Shown piece after piece: positions 1-8,945 of a stretch of DNA of 64,000 bases (within the stretch, counting starts at the first letter, position 1; each line of letters begins with the position of its first letter). The stretch spans positions 1,736,001-1,800,000 of the forward strand of contig OZ245737.1 of assembly GCA_965227315.1 (NCBI GenBank). Direction: 5' to 3'. The DNA comes from JANQHS01 sp965227315. Its GTDB lineage: Bacteria > Bacteroidota > Bacteroidia > Cytophagales > CCMP332. A program made the position numbers and the translations under genes. The notes under the pieces were generated by a model. The model worked only from the letters and a program-made list of their open reading frames with translations, was not told where the DNA came from and did no database searches.

Positions 1-1581
1 CTCCGCGGAAGTTGGGAAAACGGGAAACAATCCGGCGGCAGGATCGTCTATGTCAGGATCTTTACCATTGTAGCTACATTCATCCTCCTGATCGCCTGCA
101 TCAACTTCATGAACCTGTCCACAGCCCGATCGGCTCGCAGGGCAAAGGAGGTTGGGATCAGGAAAACCCTGGGCGCAATTAAGCAGGTGCTGGTGGGTCA
201 GTTCCTGGGAGAAGCCATTGTGATCTCTTTTCTCTCCCTATTCCTTTCCCTTGCCCTGGTAGCAGCACTGCTGCCATCGTTTAATGAACTTACGGACAAA
301 ACCATTTCGATCCTTTCGCTCTTCAAGCCGGCATATATCCTTGGCCTGATCACGATCGCGTTGATCACCGGAGTACTGAGCGGAAGTTATCCGGCATTGT
401 ACCTATCCTCCTTTATTCCGGTAAAAGTTCTGAAGGGTAGAACTGAGAACAAGGGCGGAGAAGCATTTGTCCGAAAGGGCCTTGTGGTGTTCCAATACAC
501 CCTTTCGGTCGTTCTGATCATCGCAACCGCAGTAATCTACCTGCAGATCCACTTTATACAGAACAAAAACCTGGGTTATGATCAGGACAATCTCATGTAT
601 CTCGAGGTCAATGGAAATCTGGAGGATAACTATGAGGTCTTTGCAGAGCGCTTGCGAAAAATACCCGGGGTAGAAGAAGCAGGAGTGGTTTCCCATGCCT
701 TCCAGGGCAGAAACAATAACTCAGGCGGCGTTCGCTGGCCGGGCATTGCTCCGGAAACCAATATTCTCTTTGAAATGGTCGCGACAGATGAGCACCTGAT
801 CGATATTATGGATTTCGAAATGGCAGAAGGAAGATTCTTTTCACCCGAGTACGGCACAGATACTTCAGCCGTTGTGATCAATGAAAAGGCTCTGGAGATC
901 ATGAATCTGGAAGAACCCGTAGGCACCACCATAGAGTTTTGGGATTCGGAATGGAAGATCATCGGTGTCAACAAGAACTTCCATTTCCAATCAATGCGAA
1001 GCGAGATAGCGCCCATGATCATGAGATACAATCCAGGTTTCGCCTGGTTCTTCTTTATAAAGCTTTCAGGTCAGAACATTGCCAGGACCATTTCCCAGGT
1101 TGAAGAAGTCTATTCGGAGCTGAACCCAAGTTATGTGTTCAACTATGAATTTCTGGATGAGGAGTATGCGCGATTATACTCTTCCGAGATCAGGGTTGGG
1201 AAGCTTGCCGGATATTTTGGAATTCTGGCTGTACTCATCAGTTGTCTGGGTCTGTTCGGGCTTTCCGCATTCACCGCGGAAAGAAAAACCAAGGAGATCG
1301 GCATCAGAAAGACCCTAGGAGCTTCATTTGGAAGCATCATCATGCTGCTTTCCAAGGATTTTACAAGACTGATTTTGATTGCCCTCGTGGTTGCCATCCC
1401 CGTAGGGTTCTATTTCATGAGTGAATGGTTGGCTGATTATCCTTATCGGATCGATCTTGGCTGGTGGATCTTCGCCGGTTCAGGTGCAATTGCAGTCCTC
1501 ATCGCCTGGCTGACCATCAGTTTTCAGTCTATCAAGGCAGCACACCAAAACCCCATTGAGAGCTTGAAAATTGAGGATTAA
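1..1581 (+). CDS. ABC transporter permease, FtsX/MacB family (5' end outside window)
   Basis: The frame is open from base 1, so only the last 526 residues of the gene are present. Two FtsX-type permease blocks are visible, each introduced by a copy of the same cytoplasmic motif: 'AKEVGIRKTLGA' near the left edge and 'TKEIGIRKTLGA' near base 1300. Between them is a soluble periplasmic MacB_PCD-like domain, and each block carries three or four hydrophobic segments. This two-block form of about 790 residues is common in Bacteroidota and works with a separate ATPase, probably exporting a lipid, peptide or lipoprotein from the inner membrane. The substrate cannot be told. The gene ends just before a hairpin terminator. 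The family is clear; the role is inferred. Confidence 0.9.
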   Translation, partial: LRGSWENGKQSGGRIVYVRIFTIVATFILLIACINFMNLSTARSARRAKEVGIRKTLGAIKQVLVGQFLGEAIVISFLSLFLSLALVAALLPSFNELTDKTISILSLFKPAYILGLITIALITGVLSGSYPALYLSSFIPVKVLKGRTENKGGEAFVRKGLVVFQYTLSVVLIIATAVIYLQIHFIQNKNLGYDQDNLMYLEVNGNLEDNYEVFAERLRKIPGVEEAGVVSHAFQGRNNNSGGVRWPGIAPETNILFEMVATDEHLIDIMDFEMAEGRFFSPEYGTDTSAVVINEKALEIMNLEEPVGTTIEFWDSEWKIIGVNKNFHFQSMRSEIAPMIMRYNPGFAWFFFIKLSGQNIARTISQVEEVYSELNPSYVFNYEFLDEEYARLYSSEIRVGKLAGYFGILAVLISCLGLFGLSAFTAERKTKEIGIRKTLGASFGSIIMLLSKDFTRLILIALVVAIPVGFYFMSEWLADYPYRIDLGWWIFAGSGAIAVLIAWLTISFQSIKAAHQNPIESLKIED

Positions 1582-1585
1582 AAAA

Positions 1586-1616
1586 GCCTTCCCCCGAAAC
1601 CGGAAGAAGGCCTTTT
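1586..1616. terminator. Bidirectional intrinsic terminator
   Basis: Stem GCCTTC (1586-1591) pairs with GAAGGC (1606-1611). It is flanked by five A on the left and followed by CTTTTT on the right, so it can serve the permease on the plus strand and the convergent outer-membrane protein gene on the minus strand. Confidence 0.8.
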
Positions 1617-1636
1617 TACAAAATCTCGATGACTGC

Positions 1637-2467
1637 TTAGAAGTAAATAAACAGCGTCAGCTGACCACTAAATCCGGTAAGCCCGGATAATGCTGCCATT
1701 TGACCGTTGTCGGTATCGGTAGTAAACCTAAATCCGCTGCCCTGAACAACAGTAGAAGTTCCGGAGACCTCGGAGGTTCTTTCACCCTGAGAAAGGATTC
1801 CAAGACCCCAGCCAAACTCACCACCAAGGGACATTTTCGGAGCAAAGAAGTACTCAGCGCCAACAAATCCACGAACCGCTACACCAAAGTAGCCTCCTCC
1901 TGTAGTAGAGGATTCCTGAGTCTGTCCACCGGAAGTAACCTCGGTAGTAATATTACCGATTACCGTATCTCCGCTTTGATATGGCAGAACCGCTATGGCA
2001 GCCATTGCACCATAATAACCCCTGAGGCGATTGGCAAGAGACTTATTTTTCTCAATACCAGCACCTAAAACAAGAGAAAACGCGGTCTGAGTAACCTTGG
2101 TTTCTACGGAGGAAGGATCACCTGAGGTCTGGCTGGCAGAAGTAAATCCTATCCTGACCAATCCTCTTAAGTAGGTGTCATCGCTTTGAACCATACGGCC
2201 ATAAATGGTCATTGGATACTGAGCGGTAAAACCCCATGTTGGAGCTGCATTGTTTGCAGTTCCGTTAAATGCATTTCCGACATACTCTAGAAATGGATTA
2301 GCGTTGATACCAATTCCCCAGTCACCTGCTTCTGGAAGAATCGGTGCTCCACGCTTTGTCATCAGTTTTCCACCGCCTTCGACAGTTTCGATCACTTCAA
2401 GATCCTGTGCGAATATTGGAGCAAAAACAAATGCCGATAAAACAATTGAGAGTAGAGCTTTTTTCAT
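1637..2467 (-). CDS. Predicted outer-membrane beta-barrel protein
   Basis: The 276-residue product has a clear signal peptide (MKKALLSIVLSAFVFAPIFAQ, cut after about residue 20). Beyond it are alternating polar/hydrophobic strands rich in Gly and aromatic residues, and the last residue is Phe ('LTLFIYF'), the usual outer-membrane barrel ending. I do not recognise a named family. It may be a small porin-like or OmpW/OprF-like structural barrel. It stands alone, convergent with the ABC permease and divergent from the DUF4783 gene. Upstream on the minus strand is a weak promoter-like element (TAAAATTG, seven of eight to TAnnTTTG). Surface location is well supported; function is unknown. Confidence 0.8.
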   Translation of the reverse strand: MKKALLSIVLSAFVFAPIFAQDLEVIETVEGGGKLMTKRGAPILPEAGDWGIGINANPFLEYVGNAFNGTANNAAPTWGFTAQYPMTIYGRMVQSDDTYLRGLVRIGFTSASQTSGDPSSVETKVTQTAFSLVLGAGIEKNKSLANRLRGYYGAMAAIAVLPYQSGDTVIGNITTEVTSGGQTQESSTTGGGYFGVAVRGFVGAEYFFAPKMSLGGEFGWGLGILSQGERTSEVSGTSTVVQGSGFRFTTDTDNGQMAALSGLTGFSGQLTLFIYF

Positions 2468-2716
2468 GATTGGAAGATTTTTGTTTGAACCAATTTTAGT
2501 AAAAAATACCTAAAAACCAGTCCGAATCCGTCGAAAGTTAGTCACAGGCATGATTGAAAAATGCGATAATCTACCTCTGGAAGGCTCCATTTGAGGTATT
2601 AACTCAACTATGCAGGATACACTAACAACCCCTGATCCGTCCGGATCATTGACAAAAAATTGTCCAAAAAACCTAAAAATGACGCATTGCTCATGGGATT
2701 TTCGGAACTTTGGGAC

Positions 2717-3127
2717 ATGGATCCATATAGGATTTTTGGTATGATCTTGTTGCTTTTTGCGATGTCGATGCCCGGGATGGCTCAAACAGAACATAGCGAA
2801 GTGCTGGAAACCACCAGGGTTGCGATCAGCTCCGGATCCTCCAAGGAACTCAGCCAACTATTTCATTCCAGCTTTGAGCTCAACATTTTTGGTGAGGAAT
2901 ACTCAAAATCAAATTCGGAAAACGTGCTCAAAGGTTTCTTCAACGAAAATCCACCTTCCGGATTTTCATTGATCCATTCCGGGGCCTCAGAGGACCAGGC
3001 CATTTCCTATTCCATTGGTCAGTACAAAACCGGCGGAAAAAACTATCGGGTCCTGCTCAGATTCAAAAACACCAGCGAGGGTTCTGAACTTTATAAAATG
3101 GAGTTCAGAGAAATTGAAAAACCCTAA
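2717..3127 (+). CDS. DUF4783 domain-containing secreted protein
   Basis: The product is about 136 residues from the ATG at 2717, starting with a signal peptide (MDPYRIFGMILLLFAMSMPGMAQ region). The frame is open from a TTG at 2660 and there is another ATG at 2693. I prefer 2717 because it puts the hydrophobic segment at the N terminus. The mature part ('VLETTRVAISSGSSKELSQL', then '...YRVLLRFKN') matches the DUF4783 family, an NTF2-like lumazine-binding fold of unknown function found in Bacteroidota, often directly upstream of nadC, as here. It is probably periplasmic. The family call is from memory of the pattern; no function is claimed. Confidence 0.75.
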   Translation: MDPYRIFGMILLLFAMSMPGMAQTEHSEVLETTRVAISSGSSKELSQLFHSSFELNIFGEEYSKSNSENVLKGFFNENPPSGFSLIHSGASEDQAISYSIGQYKTGGKNYRVLLRFKNTSEGSELYKMEFREIEKP

Positions 3128-3160
3128 AATTTAAGCTTCCTCCTTATTAATTTCGCGGCC

Positions 3161-4021
3161 GTGAGCAATTATCTAACAGAGGAGCGGATCATCAGTTTCA
3201 TCGACGGGGCCTTTTCCGAAGATATCGGACCCGGTGATTTCAGCACCCTTGCCTCTATTGATCCTGGAAAAACCGGCCGCTCAAAACTGCTGGTCAAAGA
3301 AGGCGGGATACTCGCCGGAGTTGAGCTCGCGAATCGGATTTTTAATCGTTTTGACCCTGGCATCAATATGGAAATCCTAAAGGGAGATGGTGAAAGTGTT
3401 CAAGCAGGGGATATCGCCTTTTTCGTCGAGGGCGATGAAAGATCGCTCTTATCCTGTGAAAGGCTTGTGTTGAATTGCATGCAAAGAATGAGCGGAATTG
3501 CCAGCTATACCCACAAGCTCCAGGGGATGATCGATCATACATCAGCAAGGGTATTGGATACCCGAAAAACCACCCCAAATTTTCGGATCGCTGAAAAATG
3601 GGCAGTCAAGATCGGAGGAGGAGAGAATCATCGATTCGCCCTGTACGATATGATCATGCTCAAGGACAACCACATTGACTTTTGCGGAGGAATAGAACCC
3701 GCTCTTAAGCGTACCCAAGACTATCTGCAAAAAAACGGGCTTGATCTTGAGATCGAAGTGGAAACAAGATCCATAGATGAAGTGAAACAGGTGCTCAATA
3801 CAGGCATAGCGCATCGCATCATGTTGGATAATATGAGTACCACTGAGATGAAGGATTGTGTGGAGTTGATCAATGGTCAGATGAAAACAGAAGCCAGTGG
3901 AGGCATCACAGAGGCCAGCATCAAAGAGGTTGCAGAGACCGGAGTGGATTATATCTCTATCGGGGCTTTAACACATTCCTCCAAAAGCCTTGATATGAGT
4001 CTAAAAGCAGTTATCGAATGA
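3161..4021 (+). CDS. nadC: Nicotinate-nucleotide pyrophosphorylase (quinolinate phosphoribosyltransferase)
   Basis: Converts quinolinate and PRPP to nicotinate mononucleotide, CO2 and pyrophosphate in NAD synthesis; cytosolic. The 286-residue length is normal. Family motifs are 'DTRKTTPNFR' (about residue 131), 'GGGENHR' and 'MLKDNHI' (PRPP and quinolinate binding), and the late '...ASGGITEASI...VDYISIGALTHS' phosphate-binding barrel end. The start is GTG at 3161; a TAATTTCG box, one base off the Bacteroidota -7 consensus, ends six bases before it. The gene overlaps the next by ATGA (4018-4021), so the two are translationally coupled. nadA and nadB are not in the window. Confidence 0.95.
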   Translation: MSNYLTEERIISFIDGAFSEDIGPGDFSTLASIDPGKTGRSKLLVKEGGILAGVELANRIFNRFDPGINMEILKGDGESVQAGDIAFFVEGDERSLLSCERLVLNCMQRMSGIASYTHKLQGMIDHTSARVLDTRKTTPNFRIAEKWAVKIGGGENHRFALYDMIMLKDNHIDFCGGIEPALKRTQDYLQKNGLDLEIEVETRSIDEVKQVLNTGIAHRIMLDNMSTTEMKDCVELINGQMKTEASGGITEASIKEVAETGVDYISIGALTHSSKSLDMSLKAVIE

Positions 4022-4500
4022 ACATCAACACAAAAAAATATCAATTAACAAAAGGCACATTTGTAAAACTTGGAATGATGAATGTGTTCAGGGAGCAGTG
4101 GTGGGTTTTCCTGATCGCCGTGGCCATCGCCAGTCTTACCTTCGCCTATCCTGACACAATCTGGTTCTACATCATCGCAGGCGTCGGACTTCTGCTTTAT
4201 TCCTTATTCTGGCTTATCCAGTTTACGGGACTGACACAACTCGATCAGGCCAAGCTGTTGTTTGAGCGCCTGAGTTATGAAATAAATTCCAGGCAGATCC
4301 TGATGAAGCTGAGTTCCAAGCAGGGGATGCCCATCAAATGGGATCAGGTCAAGAAGGTCCGCAGGTCCAAGAACTCCATCACCCTGGTGATGAACAAGGC
4401 TCAAATGATCCACCTGCCATACAAGGTTTTTAATAACCCCAGGGACATCAAACTGTTGGAAACCATCCTTAGCCGAAAAGGCTTGGTCAAGGGCTCTTAA
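4018..4500 (+). CDS. Small membrane protein, YcxB-like
   Basis: The 160-residue product has two adjacent transmembrane segments (about residues 29-45 and 51-70), then a soluble C-terminal half with alternating strands ('SYEINSRQILMKLSSKQG...IKWDQVKKVRRSKNSITLVM'). This layout resembles the YcxB/PH-like small membrane proteins. It is coupled to nadC by a 4-bp overlap. Its TAA stop shares bases with the stop of the convergent HTTM gene (TTAA at 4497-4500). The function is unknown, and membership in the YcxB family is a guess from architecture. Confidence 0.7.
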   Translation: MNINTKKYQLTKGTFVKLGMMNVFREQWWVFLIAVAIASLTFAYPDTIWFYIIAGVGLLLYSLFWLIQFTGLTQLDQAKLLFERLSYEINSRQILMKLSSKQGMPIKWDQVKKVRRSKNSITLVMNKAQMIHLPYKVFNNPRDIKLLETILSRKGLVKGS

Positions 4501-5747
4501 TTGGGTAGAATTTCGGGAATATGCCTTAAGGGCCGATGATCCAGGGACCCAAGGTCCAATTCAGGATCGAACACGAATGTATATGGCCTCTTGTTCATTT
4601 TCACCTGGATCTTTCCATTGACAATAGGATCAACAAAGCCTTTTTGCTGATAAAGCGCCTTTAGGTGCTTTGCGTATTGTAACGCCAATTCAGGATATCG
4701 TCCCATCGCATGATATTGCATGGAATTCAACTCTCTTCTCGGGTCTATGGTCACGATTCTTCCTGTCCCGGGTTCTACGATCCTGAATTGAGCCTTGACC
4801 TTCTTCACAGATGAGATCATCCTCCAGGAAAAGAAATAGCCTTCTTCCGTCCAAACCACATTGCCCGGGTACAAAACATGCCTGAAGGGAATGAGCATTT
4901 GTATGACGATCAGCAAAATGGCGGACCATTTGACCCAAGCAGGTGGAGGTGCAATCGTTTCCCCCTCGACTTTTTCATGGTCAAGAAAAAGGATCAGCGA
5001 GCCCATCATCAAAAAAGGGAAAATACCGATTTCAAAAACCACATGATTCGTCACATTGAAAAGAACAACAAACAAGAATGCCAGCTTTCGAGTGGGTTTG
5101 TAGAGCAGTAAAAAAGGAACAGAGAGGTCAAAAAGTATCCCCCCATAGGTCATGGCACCTGCCAGGCTCAGGATAAGTTCCGGATTCAATTCAGGAAACC
5201 GGATATCCAGCAAGGCTCTAACCGTATTTCCCTTGAGCCATTCGGAATTGAATTTGGCAATGCCTCCGTAAAAATATACCAGCAGAAACTGAGCCTTGAG
5301 GATCAGGTATTTCCAATGAGCAATATGCCCCTCTCTTCTGGGATCTATGGGACCGGAGCGGTCAAAAACCAAAAACCCCCAAAAAGCGATGAGTACAAGA
5401 ATGAAGTAATGATTGTTGTAGAGGGCTTTTTCCAGAAAGAAGAAATACCCAAAAGCAAAGAATATGTACAGAAAAGCGAAACGGGTACCTATGTTAAGCA
5501 GAACAAGCACAGAGGCGACAATCAACCCGCCCATCATCCCGATCAGGACGAGATCCGGAAGCTCAGGAAGGGGAAATAACCAATCATAAGCGAAATGGAA
5601 ATCGGTTTTGATAAAAGCCCCGGTGAATTTCTTGCGAAGAACAAGCCTCGAAAAGAAGACAAGGTATACCAAGCCCAGGACGATCCTGAAAACCCCGAGT
5701 TGAAACCCTTTGACGGGTTTGAAAAGTGATAATTCTTTGAAGCTCAT
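4497..5747 (-). CDS. HTTM domain membrane protein (vitamin K-dependent gamma-carboxylase-like)
   Basis: The 416-residue integral membrane protein has at least seven or eight hydrophobic segments in the first 290 residues and a soluble C-terminal tail. The N-terminal pattern ('FRIVLGLVYLVFFSRLV', 'NNHYFILVLIAFWGFLVFDR', 'FLLVYFYGGIAKFNSEWLKG') is that of the HTTM/VKG-carboxylase family. The tail contains 'YHAMGRYPELALQYAKHLK', as in many bacterial members. Bacterial homologues are mostly uncharacterised, and whether this one carboxylates anything is unknown. It is the last gene of a carB - DUF4834 - HTTM minus-strand run. The ATG at 5747 is the natural start. Confidence 0.8.
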   Translation of the reverse strand: MSFKELSLFKPVKGFQLGVFRIVLGLVYLVFFSRLVLRKKFTGAFIKTDFHFAYDWLFPLPELPDLVLIGMMGGLIVASVLVLLNIGTRFAFLYIFFAFGYFFFLEKALYNNHYFILVLIAFWGFLVFDRSGPIDPRREGHIAHWKYLILKAQFLLVYFYGGIAKFNSEWLKGNTVRALLDIRFPELNPELILSLAGAMTYGGILFDLSVPFLLLYKPTRKLAFLFVVLFNVTNHVVFEIGIFPFLMMGSLILFLDHEKVEGETIAPPPAWVKWSAILLIVIQMLIPFRHVLYPGNVVWTEEGYFFSWRMISSVKKVKAQFRIVEPGTGRIVTIDPRRELNSMQYHAMGRYPELALQYAKHLKALYQQKGFVDPIVNGKIQVKMNKRPYTFVFDPELDLGSLDHRPLRHIPEILPN

Positions 5748-5783
5748 CGACAGAGCCTCAATTTAAAAAGGTTGGAATTATTT

Positions 5784-6017
5784 TTAGTCGACTTCCTCGT
5801 AGTCCACATACTCCCCGGCATTTTTTGGAGTATGTTTCTTCTTTTCGGGAATAAAATCAATGCTCAATTCGCCATCGCTCTTTTTTGTGGGCCTTTGTCC
5901 GAAGCCCGAATTGCGATCTTTTCCTCCGGCAAAAAAGAACAATGGCCTGAACAGCAACTTGGTCACCTGGTAGATGAAGAAAAATATGAGAAACAGAATT
6001 ATTAAAAACTTGACCAT
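5784..6017 (-). CDS. DUF4834 family small membrane protein
   Basis: The 77-residue product starts with one strong transmembrane helix (MVKFLIILFLIFFFIYQVTK) and continues with a basic/polar linker. It ends in an acidic tail, 'GEYVDYEEVD', which is the hallmark of the Bacteroidota DUF4834 family. It lies 9 bp downstream of carB and 36 bp upstream of the HTTM gene, apparently one transcript. Its function is unknown. The conserved C-terminal tail argues it is a real gene even though it is short and low in complexity. Confidence 0.85.
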   Translation of the reverse strand: MVKFLIILFLIFFFIYQVTKLLFRPLFFFAGGKDRNSGFGQRPTKKSDGELSIDFIPEKKKHTPKNAGEYVDYEEVD

Positions 6018-6026
6018 AGCATGAAG

Positions 6027-8840
6027 TTAACGACTCAGATACAGATTTCGTTCGTTATAGAGCTGAGTAAAATAATCATCGTAGAGATCCTCGATGAAAT
6101 AGATCGATTCGCCCGTGGATTTCATTTCCGGACCTAATTCCTTATTGACCTGCGGGAACTTCTCAAAGGAGAAAACCGGCTCCTTGATCGCATATCCCTT
6201 TTTCACCGGATTGAATTTAAAGTCACTCAATTTGGCTTCGCCCAGCATGACCTTGGTGACATAGTTCACATAAGGCTCCTGGTAGGCCTTGCAAATAAAG
6301 GGTACTGTCCTTGACGCCCTTGGATTTGCTTCGATCACATAGACCTTGTCATCCTTGATCGCAAATTGAATATTGATCAATCCCACAACATCCATGGCCA
6401 AGGCAATCTTCTTGGTGTATTCTTCGATCTGCCTGACGATCAGGTCTCCCAGGTTAAACGGTGGCAACACTGCAAAGCTATCTCCGGAATGGATCCCGGC
6501 GGGTTCGATATGCTGCATGATCCCGATGATCTCCACTTTTTCCCCATCGCAAATCGCATCCGCCTCCGCCTCAACTGCGCGGTCAAGAAAATGGTCCAAC
6601 AATATTTTGTTCCCCGGAAGCTGCTTGAAGATCTCCACGACCTGATTCTCCAATTCTTCTTCGTTGATCACGATCTTCATGCTTTGTCCTCCCAAAACAT
6701 AGGAAGGCCGTACCAGCAGTGGAAAATTCAGTTCCTTGCTCATTTCCAGGGCCTCCTCCGAAGTCTCTATGGAACCGAAGGGAGGATAAGGGATCTCAAG
6801 ATCTTTCAAAAGCGTTGAGAACCTTCCTCTATCCTCAGCGAGATCAAGGGATTCAAAACTGGTTCCAAATATTTTTATTCCGTACCGAGAAAGCTTTTCA
6901 GAAAGCTTAAGGGCGGTTTGCCCACCAAGCTGGACGATCACCCCTTCCGGCTGCTCATGCTGGATGATATCATAAATATGCTCCCAGAAAACCGGCTCGA
7001 AATAGAGTTTGTCGGCGGTATCAAAGTCCGTCGAGACTGTTTCAGGATTGCAATTGATCATGATGGTCTCGTATCCGCATTCCTTGGCCGCGAGTACTCC
7101 ATGTACACATGAATAATCAAACTCGATCCCCTGGCCTATTCGGTTTGGACCGGAACCCAGGATCACGACCTTTTTCTTATCGCTTCGATCGGATTCGTTC
7201 ACCTCACCAAAGGTGGAATAGTAATAGGGGGTCTGAGCTTCAAACTCCGCGGCACAGGTATCTACGAGCTTGTAAATTCTTTTCACCCCGAGCTCATTCC
7301 GTTTTTTATAGACTTCGGATTCCAGACAACCCAATATATGGGCGATCTGCCTGTCAGCATAGCCCCTTCTTTTGGCTTCGATCAACATCTCCTTGGTGAT
7401 CGTTTCAAGCCCATAACCTTTCAGACTCCTTTCATAACTCAGCAGGTCCTCGATCTGGTGGAGGAACCATGGGTCGATCTTGGTCAGCTTCTGAATCGTG
7501 CGGAAGGAAACCCCAATTTTGAATGCATCATAAATATGAAACAACCGGTTCCAACTGGGATGCTTCAGGCTTTCCTGGATCTGATCCGGGTTTTTGACCT
7601 CCCTTCCATCTGCTCCTATGCCGTTTCGATTGATCTCAAGCGACTGACATGCCTTTTGAAGAGCCTCCTGGAAATTCCTTCCGATCCCCATGGCTTCACC
7701 AACGGATTTCATGGTCAGGCCAAGATGTCTGTCAGCGCCCTGGAACTTGTCAAAATTCCAGCGAGGTATTTTGACGATCACATAGTCTAGCGCAGGCTCA
7801 AACATCGCCGAGGTATTCTTGGTGATCTGATTCGGCAGTTCATCAAGGTTATAACCGATTGCGAGCTTGGCGGCAACCTTTGCGATGGGATACCCGGTTG
7901 CTTTGGAAGCAAGGGCAGACGATCTTGAAACCCTTGGGTTGATCTCGATGGCGATAATGCTATCGGTCTTGGGATCAACGGAAAACTGAACGTTACAACC
8001 TCCGGCAAAAGAGCCTATCTCAGCCATCATCCGATGGGCATAATCACGCATTTGCTGATAGATGGTATCGGGAAGGGTCATGGCCGGAGCCACAGTGATC
8101 GAGTCTCCCGTATGGACTCCCATAGGATCAAAATTTTCAATGGAACAGATCACCACAAAATTTCTGGCACTGTCCATCATGATCTCAAGCTCGTACTCCT
8201 TCCAACCCAGAACGCTCTGCTCGATCAGTACTTCATGGATCGGCGAAGCATGGAGACCTGCTGAAAGGGCTTCTTCAAAATCCTCGGCCTTCTCCACATA
8301 GGCACCCCCGGCACCTCCAAGGGTAAATGATGATCTGATGATCAGTGGAAATCCGATTTCCTGGGCGATCTCCTTTCCCTCAAGAAATGATTTGGCTGTT
8401 TTTCCTTTACAGACCCCAATGCCCATCTCCTGCATTTTGAGCCTGAATTTTTCCCTGTCCTCGGTGGTGGCGATGGCTTCAAAATCAGAGCCCAGCACCC
8501 TTACACCAAATTTCTCCCAGATCCCGGCCTGGTCGCAGTCCATTGCAAGGTTCAAAGCCGTTTGGCCTCCCATGGTGGGGAGTACAGCATCGATCTTATG
8601 CTTCTTCAGGATCTCTACAATAGATGCCTTGTTCAAAGGCTTCAAATAGATGTGGTCCGCCGTTACCGGATCCGTCATGATCGTGGCTGGATTGGAATTG
8701 ATGAGGATGACTTCAATTCCCTCTTCTTTTAAAGATCTGGCAGCTTGTGAACCGGAATAATCAAACTCGCATGCCTGACCTATGATGATCGGTCCGCTTC
8801 CTATGATGAGAACCGATTTAATGGACTTGTCGCGGGGCAT
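6027..8840 (-). CDS. carB: Carbamoyl-phosphate synthase large subunit, short form
   Basis: Makes carbamoyl phosphate from bicarbonate, ammonia (from the CarA glutaminase) and 2 ATP for pyrimidine and arginine synthesis. Both halves are intact: an N-terminal 'SVLIIGSGPIIIGQACEFDYSG' dinucleotide-like start, ATP-grasp 1 at about 130-330, a helical oligomerisation region at about 400-550, a second 'VVILGSGPNRIGQGIEFDYS' at about 555, and ATP-grasp 2 at about 670-870. The protein stops at 937 residues, where the C-terminal MGS-like allosteric domain of the roughly 1073-residue E. coli enzyme would begin. The end is a clean TAA with no remnant beyond it. carA is not in the window. A good promoter lies just upstream. 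Confidence 0.95.
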   Translation of the reverse strand: MPRDKSIKSVLIIGSGPIIIGQACEFDYSGSQAARSLKEEGIEVILINSNPATIMTDPVTADHIYLKPLNKASIVEILKKHKIDAVLPTMGGQTALNLAMDCDQAGIWEKFGVRVLGSDFEAIATTEDREKFRLKMQEMGIGVCKGKTAKSFLEGKEIAQEIGFPLIIRSSFTLGGAGGAYVEKAEDFEEALSAGLHASPIHEVLIEQSVLGWKEYELEIMMDSARNFVVICSIENFDPMGVHTGDSITVAPAMTLPDTIYQQMRDYAHRMMAEIGSFAGGCNVQFSVDPKTDSIIAIEINPRVSRSSALASKATGYPIAKVAAKLAIGYNLDELPNQITKNTSAMFEPALDYVIVKIPRWNFDKFQGADRHLGLTMKSVGEAMGIGRNFQEALQKACQSLEINRNGIGADGREVKNPDQIQESLKHPSWNRLFHIYDAFKIGVSFRTIQKLTKIDPWFLHQIEDLLSYERSLKGYGLETITKEMLIEAKRRGYADRQIAHILGCLESEVYKKRNELGVKRIYKLVDTCAAEFEAQTPYYYSTFGEVNESDRSDKKKVVILGSGPNRIGQGIEFDYSCVHGVLAAKECGYETIMINCNPETVSTDFDTADKLYFEPVFWEHIYDIIQHEQPEGVIVQLGGQTALKLSEKLSRYGIKIFGTSFESLDLAEDRGRFSTLLKDLEIPYPPFGSIETSEEALEMSKELNFPLLVRPSYVLGGQSMKIVINEEELENQVVEIFKQLPGNKILLDHFLDRAVEAEADAICDGEKVEIIGIMQHIEPAGIHSGDSFAVLPPFNLGDLIVRQIEEYTKKIALAMDVVGLINIQFAIKDDKVYVIEANPRASRTVPFICKAYQEPYVNYVTKVMLGEAKLSDFKFNPVKKGYAIKEPVFSFEKFPQVNKELGPEMKSTGESIYFIEDLYDDYFTQLYNERNLYLSR

Positions 8841-8867
8841 CTAAGACTAGGGTATTTAAAAATTTCA

Positions 8868-8897
8868 CAAAGCTATATGATGGGAGCTAAACCCAAA
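8868..8897 (-). promoter_or_regulatory. Bacteroidota-type promoter of carB
   Basis: Read on the minus strand: TTTG (8897-8894), 18 nt, then TAGCTTTG (8875-8868). This matches the Bacteroidota primary sigma consensus TTTG / TAnnTTTG. The expected start of transcription is near 8861, giving a leader of about 20 nt before the carB ATG at 8840. Confidence 0.65.
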
Positions 8898-8945
8898 AAT
8901 TCCCCAGCAGAATTGTGAAAAAATATTAAGATGGTAAAGATCTAA

